Of a stretch of DNA of 64,000 nt, positions 60,311 through 64,000 are shown piece after piece; position 1 is the first letter of the stretch; each line of letters opens with the position of its first letter. The position numbers and the translations under genes were made by a program. The notes below the pieces were generated by a model that was given only the letters and a program-made list of their open reading frames with translations, made no database searches and was not told where the DNA came from. The stretch is from CAXBID01 sp963815305 (lineage in GTDB: Bacteria; Bacteroidota; Bacteroidia; Flavobacteriales; Flavobacteriaceae), in the NCBI GenBank assembly GCA_963815305.1, contig CAWFFW010000001.1, positions 1,488,001 through 1,552,000 on the forward strand. The letters are read 5' to 3'.

Positions 60311-61546
60311 ATGAGTAAACTATTAAACAATTACCTAAATACTTTTAAAGGCTTATCAAGAGAAGTTTGGTGGCTAGCGCTAATAACGCTAATCAATAGG
60401 GCTGGCACTATGGTAATTCCGTTTTTATCTCTTTACTTGAATAAAAATCTTAATTTTTCGTTCAATGACGTTGGATGGATTATGAGTGCTTTTGGATTAG
60501 GATCTGTATTTGGCTCTTGGATTGGCGGTAAACTAACCGACAGCATTGGTTTTCATAAGGTGATGGTTTACAGCTTATTATCAACAGGGTTCTTGTTTAT
60601 TGCTTTACAGTTTTTAACTACCTTTTACACCTTTTGTTTAGGTATATTTTTAGTTATGTTAGTAGCCGATGCATTTCGTCCAGCAATGTTTGTAGCTTTA
60701 AGTGCTTATAGTAAACCTGAAAACAAAACACGATCCGTAACATTAATTCGGCTTGCTATAAATCTAGGCTTTTCGGCAGGTCCTGCAATAGGCGGTATAA
60801 TAATAACCACATTTAGTTATAGTGGACTATTTTGGGTAGATGGTATTACTTGTATTTTAGCAACTTTCGTACTCATCAATGTTTTAAACCCTAAAAAAGT
60901 AAAAGCCTTAGATGTCGTAAAAACTGAAAATCCAAAGTCGGCTTATAAAGACAAGGCCTTTTTAATATTTTTGGTAGCTATGATGCTATTTGGAATTGTA
61001 TTCTTACAATTCTTTTCAACAATACCATTGTATTATACAGACAAACATTTTTTAACCGAATTGGACATTGGAATATTACTTGGAACAAATGGTTTTTTAA
61101 TTTTTATTTTTGAAATGCCTTTAATAAAATGGCTTGAAAATACAACATTTACCAAATCTGGCTTAATGCTTTTTGGCGCCGTATTAACTGGCCTAAGCTT
61201 TTTAATTTTAAACTTTACAAATTGGTCGGGCATTTTAATTATAGGTATGTTATTTATGACCTTTGGAGAAATGATTGCATTTCCGTTTTCAAATGCTTTC
61301 GCATTAGATAGAGCAAAAAAAGGAAAACAAGGGGAATACATGGCACTTTATTCTATTGCGTTTTCGATGGCACATATTTTTGGCCATAATACAGGTATGC
61401 GTTTAATAGACCGTGTAGGTTATGATAATACTTGGTACATAATTACCATACTTGCTGGACTTTGCGTATTTTTATTGTTCATTTTGAGCCAATATTTGAA
61501 TCAAAAAAAGAAATTAAATAATAAAGATTTGTATTTTGAAACATAA
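60311..61546 (+). CDS. MFS transporter
   Basis: A 411-residue protein with about 12 membrane helices. The loop GSWIGGKLTDSIGFHKVMVY between helices 2 and 3 holds the MFS signature G-x-x-x-D-x-x-G. Residues of helix 5 (LAINLGFSAGPAIGGII) resemble the motif C of drug/H+ antiporters (GxxxGPxxGG), so an exporter is likely. The last 11 bases overlap the YpdA-like gene. No substrate can be deduced. Confidence 0.88.
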   Translation: MSKLLNNYLNTFKGLSREVWWLALITLINRAGTMVIPFLSLYLNKNLNFSFNDVGWIMSAFGLGSVFGSWIGGKLTDSIGFHKVMVYSLLSTGFLFIALQFLTTFYTFCLGIFLVMLVADAFRPAMFVALSAYSKPENKTRSVTLIRLAINLGFSAGPAIGGIIITTFSYSGLFWVDGITCILATFVLINVLNPKKVKALDVVKTENPKSAYKDKAFLIFLVAMMLFGIVFLQFFSTIPLYYTDKHFLTELDIGILLGTNGFLIFIFEMPLIKWLENTTFTKSGLMLFGAVLTGLSFLILNFTNWSGILIIGMLFMTFGEMIAFPFSNAFALDRAKKGKQGEYMALYSIAFSMAHIFGHNTGMRLIDRVGYDNTWYIITILAGLCVFLLFILSQYLNQKKKLNNKDLYFET

Positions 61547-62510
61547 AAAAGATATTATCATTATTGGCGGAGGGCCCATTGGAATTGCCTGCGCTTTGGA
61601 ATGTAAAAAAAGAAACTGGAATTATTTAATTTTAGAAAAGGGAGCACTTACAAACTCCCTTTTCAACTATCCAAAAAATATGACGTTTTTTTCAACTTCA
61701 GAAAAATTAGAAATTGATAATATTCCTTTTATCAGTAATAAGCCAAAACCCAATAGAGATGAAGCCTTGGAATATTACAGACGAGTAACAACCTCAAATC
61801 ATTTAAATATTCATTTATATGAATCTGTGTTTTCTGTAAAAAAAGAGTCTAGTCACTTTATCACTAAAACAAGTAAAGCAACTTATCAATCTAAACAAGT
61901 CATTATAAGTACAGGGTTTTATGATATTCCTAAACTTTTAAATGTACCAGGTGAAAAATTAGATAAGGTCACCCATTATTATAAAGAAGCTCATAATTAT
62001 AGCCTGCAAGATGTTATTGTTGTTGGTGCCAGTAATTCGGCTGTTGATGCGGCTTTAGAAATTTGGCGAAAAGGCGGGCGAGTAACTATGGTTATTAGAG
62101 GTGAAGATATTGGTGAACGGGTAAAGTACTGGGTGCGCCCCGATATGATGAATCGTATTGAAGAAGGTAGTATTAAAGCTTATTTTAATTCTGAAATTAC
62201 AGATATTAAAGTTCATGAAGTTATTATAAAAACTCCTGACAAATTAATATCTATTCCTAACCATTACGTCGTTGCACTTACGGGTTATCTTCCTAATTTC
62301 GATTTACTTATTGAAAGTGGTATAGAATTATCAGATGATGATAAAAAAATTCCTAAATACAATAGTGAAACCATGGAATCTAATATTGAAGATTTGTATT
62401 TGGCAGGTGTTATTTGTGGTGGGAAAGAAACTCATAAATGGTTTATTGAAAACTCCAGAATACATGCAAAACGTATTGCTGAAGATATTGAAACTAAAGC
62501 AAAACAATGA
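61536..62510 (+). CDS. YpdA-like FAD/NAD(P) oxidoreductase (putative bacillithiol disulfide reductase)
   Basis: A 324-residue flavoprotein starting at TTG (61536), overlapping the MFS gene by 11 bases. The FAD site is IIIIGGGPIGIACALECKK (core GGGPIG) and the NADPH site VIVVGASNSAVDAALEIWRKGG (core GASNSAVDAA). YLAGVICGGKETHKWFIENSR is its characteristic C-terminal part. YpdA (Bdr) in firmicutes keeps bacillithiol reduced; Bacteroidota with bacillithiol have similar enzymes. Pairing with an MFS exporter suggests a shared stress response. Confidence 0.87.
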   Translation: MKHKKDIIIIGGGPIGIACALECKKRNWNYLILEKGALTNSLFNYPKNMTFFSTSEKLEIDNIPFISNKPKPNRDEALEYYRRVTTSNHLNIHLYESVFSVKKESSHFITKTSKATYQSKQVIISTGFYDIPKLLNVPGEKLDKVTHYYKEAHNYSLQDVIVVGASNSAVDAALEIWRKGGRVTMVIRGEDIGERVKYWVRPDMMNRIEEGSIKAYFNSEITDIKVHEVIIKTPDKLISIPNHYVVALTGYLPNFDLLIESGIELSDDDKKIPKYNSETMESNIEDLYLAGVICGGKETHKWFIENSRIHAKRIAEDIETKAKQ

Positions 62511-62584
62511 ATTTAAATAGATTCATCATTTCTTATAAGCATGTTGATAACGCAGTAAAAATTACTTTGTAGAATTGCCTCAAT

Positions 62585-63028
62585 TTAATTGATTCGCTTT
62601 AACTCCTTTTGCTTTATAACTCGCGATAAAATAATTTGGGTTTTACTCTCGCCATAAACAATGAGCTGATCTATAAAAGATTCTAAATGGTTATGGTTTT
62701 TTAACACGACTTCCATCACGATATTTTCATCACCTGTAATTCGGTAACAATTAACAACTTCATCAAAGGTTTTTACTTTTTCTAAAAAGGGTTTTAATTT
62801 TCCCATAAAAGCACGTAAAGTAATAATTGCTTTTAATTGGTAACCAACATCAAAAGGTGAAACTATGGCTTTATAACCCTCTATAATCCCTAAATCTTCC
62901 ATTTTTCTAATGCGCTCAGAAACCGCAGGAGAACTGACACCTACCTGCCTACCAATCTCAGCATTAGATTGTCTCGCATTTTCCTGTAAACACTTCAAAA
63001 TCTTCCAATTAAGGTTATCTAAACTCAT
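62585..63028 (-). CDS. Lrp/AsnC family transcriptional regulator
   Basis: A 147-residue regulator with an N-terminal helix-turn-helix (LKCLQENARQSNAEIGRQV, VSSPAVSERIRKMEDLGII) and the ligand-binding RAM domain (AIITLRAFMGKLKPFLEKV, CYRITGDENIVMEV). The length is normal. It probably responds to an amino acid. It is convergent with the YpdA-like gene and divergent from the hypothetical gene at 63113. Confidence 0.94.
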   Translation of the reverse strand: MSLDNLNWKILKCLQENARQSNAEIGRQVGVSSPAVSERIRKMEDLGIIEGYKAIVSPFDVGYQLKAIITLRAFMGKLKPFLEKVKTFDEVVNCYRITGDENIVMEVVLKNHNHLESFIDQLIVYGESKTQIILSRVIKQKELKRIN

Positions 63029-63112
63029 TTAAACTAATTTAACTACAAATCGTTAATATTTAAAGTAAATATACGATTTTACTTTAAAACCTAAAGAAGA
63101 ATATGAAATCTT

Positions 63113-63547
63113 GTGAGTAATTTTGGTATGAATTGCTTAGAAAAGTTAGTCATGTTATATAATACCCCACCAAACCTATCGGAATTACCAATTTATAAAA
63201 AAGCTGTAGAAATTTTTGCATTATCGCAAAATATCTCCATGTATTTAAACCATGACTTATCAGCTCTTAAAGAAGATGGTTCTGAGGACTCGAACATTTA
63301 CTTTTCAGGAGATATTGTTCAACAATCTATTTCGTTAGCACCAGTAATAGCCAACGCAGAATTAGAACGTTTTTCAGACAAAAAGCATAAACATATTGCT
63401 TCTTTAAAAAAATTAACGAATATGCTTTACAAGAATTCGTATAAGCTAGAACGTTCTAATAGTAATGGTAAAGATTTTTTACCTATTTTAAGAAGTGAAT
63501 TAAAAAAATTCAAAAAATTACAACGTTCTTGGATGTTGACGCTATAG
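63113..63547 (+). CDS. Conserved hypothetical helical protein
   Basis: A 144-residue protein, start uncertain: GTG at 63113, or ATG at 63128 or 63152 (MLYNTPPNLSELPIYKKAV...), the last giving 131 residues. Predicted to be mostly helical (VEIFALSQNISMYLNHDLSA, DIVQQSISLAPVIANAELER, HIASLKKLTNMLYKN). I do not recognise the family. It is probably cytoplasmic. Confidence 0.65.
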   Translation: MSNFGMNCLEKLVMLYNTPPNLSELPIYKKAVEIFALSQNISMYLNHDLSALKEDGSEDSNIYFSGDIVQQSISLAPVIANAELERFSDKKHKHIASLKKLTNMLYKNSYKLERSNSNGKDFLPILRSELKKFKKLQRSWMLTL

Positions 63548-63548
63548 T

Positions 63549-63712
63549 TTATTTTAATATAAAATGTGTCTCACAGTTTCTGTTTTCATCTCCATAAAAA
63601 GTAACATCAAAATCTATTCTCCATTTATCATTTGAGATTTTTTCACCTGAAATAGATCCTACAGGATTTACACGTTTATCTTCATCATCAAAGAAATAAC
63701 AAAACAAGATTT
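63549..63712 (-). pseudogene. C-terminal fragment of an unknown gene
   Basis: An open minus-strand frame of about 50 codons with protein-like content (FFDDEDKRVNPVGSISGEKI, KWRIDFDVTFYGDENRN) runs to a stop at 63549-63551, but has no start codon and is preceded by a stop. It looks like the end of a truncated gene. I cannot name the family. Confidence 0.45.
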
Positions 63713-63841
63713 GGTTAATATAGCTTTAGAATTTGTTAAATCTACCCATCAATTTCAAAACTATTTATGTTTTATTCAATTTTGAAATGTATTATAAGCG
63801 ATTAACACACTTTTTTTAAATTAAAAAAAGTAGTTTTCTGC

Positions 63842-64000
63842 TTACATATTTCTGCGATACTGACCTCCTACTTCAAAAAGAGCATTCGTAATTTGCCCTA
63901 ACGAACATACTTTACAGACTTCCATTAAAGCTTCAAATATATTCTCGTTATTAATAGCTTTACTTTGAAGTTGTTTTAATATATGTTCAGTATCATTTGT
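63842..64000 (-). CDS. C-terminus of a methylmalonyl-CoA mutase family protein (5' part outside the window)
   Basis: The last 52 codons of a minus-strand gene whose start lies beyond the right edge. NENIFEALMEVCKVCSLGQI and ALFEVGGQYRRNM at the end are the hallmark C-terminus of cobalamin-dependent acyl-CoA mutases, including the fused isobutyryl-CoA mutase (IcmF) type. Subtype cannot be told from this piece. Confidence 0.88.
   Translation of the reverse strand, partial: TNDTEHILKQLQSKAINNENIFEALMEVCKVCSLGQITNALFEVGGQYRRNM

Noticed and set aside
1..64000. tRNA or rRNA genes
   Set aside because: I saw no cloverleaf with the conserved TTC-A box and no ribosomal RNA sequence; a covariance search would be needed to exclude a missed tRNA.

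Overview
The window looks like chromosomal DNA from a marine member of the Flavobacteriaceae (Bacteroidota). Evidence: strongly AT-rich DNA; several Bacteroidota-type -7 boxes (TAnnTTTG) just upstream of genes; type IX secretion (T9SS) type A sorting domains; a trpEGDCFBA operon; and flavobacterial families such as DUF4920, DUF5723, DUF4331, TIGR01777 and the YpdA-like reductase. I see no rRNA, tRNA, CRISPR array, transposase or phage module. The exact genus cannot be named from this sequence alone.

Layout. 1-2.5 kb (- strand): a PaoABC-type molybdenum aldehyde oxidoreductase, cut by the left edge. 3.0-9.0 kb (- strand): a sugar-catabolic cluster of two Tat-exported Gfo/Idh/MocA oxidoreductases, a tandem DUF1080 (3-keto-glycoside hydrolase-like) lipoprotein, KDPG aldolase and KDG kinase, preceded by a short-chain dehydrogenase remnant. 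9.7-14.9 kb: pentose use, with a Nudix-fold regulator on +, and gntR-xylB-xylA on -, plus the wreck of a VPS10/BNR-type gene. 15-17.6 kb (- strand): a small membrane protein, two rhodaneses and two thioredoxin-fold proteins. 17.6-24.8 kb (+): the tryptophan operon with a leader peptide carrying three consecutive Trp codons and an intrinsic attenuator. TrpF and TrpB are fused, and a 14-copy heptamer repeat lies between trpD and trpC. 24.9-33.2 kb: a DUF4331 pair (one frameshifted), trmL, an EF-hand protein, VF530, an RhlE-type helicase, an arylsulfatase flanked by a decayed second copy of the helicase 5' end, and a DUF2846 lipoprotein followed by an attC-like inverted repeat.

33.3-41 kb (- strand): aconitase, a MoxR ATPase and three SurA/PpiC-type periplasmic folding factors. 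41-49.5 kb: fasciclin protein, ECF sigma factor with its anti-sigma factor, gamma-glutamyltransferase, TIGR01777 epimerase, MnmD, DUF4920, IlvE, a MazG-like protein and a two-helix membrane protein. 49.6-57.1 kb (+): the most intriguing block, with two paralogous PAS-LuxR regulators around an alpha/beta hydrolase that has an intact triad, followed by T9SS-exported and envelope proteins. A duplicated ~65 bp structured element marks both ends of the exported set. 57-64 kb: a 28-residue membrane peptide, a SRPBCC/GyrI-like protein, the fluoride channel CrcB, a DUF1684 lipoprotein, a small ORF plus terminator ahead of an MFS transporter and YpdA-like reductase, an Lrp regulator, an unknown protein, and the C-terminus of a methylmalonyl-CoA mutase family protein at the right edge.

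Best candidates for something new: (i) the PAS-LuxR / hydrolase / PAS-LuxR cassette, which echoes RsbQ-RsbP signalling; (ii) the trp leader attenuator; (iii) the small ORF with terminator before the MFS-YpdA pair; (iv) the TrpF-TrpB fusion; and (v) several families of short intergenic repeats inside operons. All functions are inferred from sequence recognition only; no searches were run.
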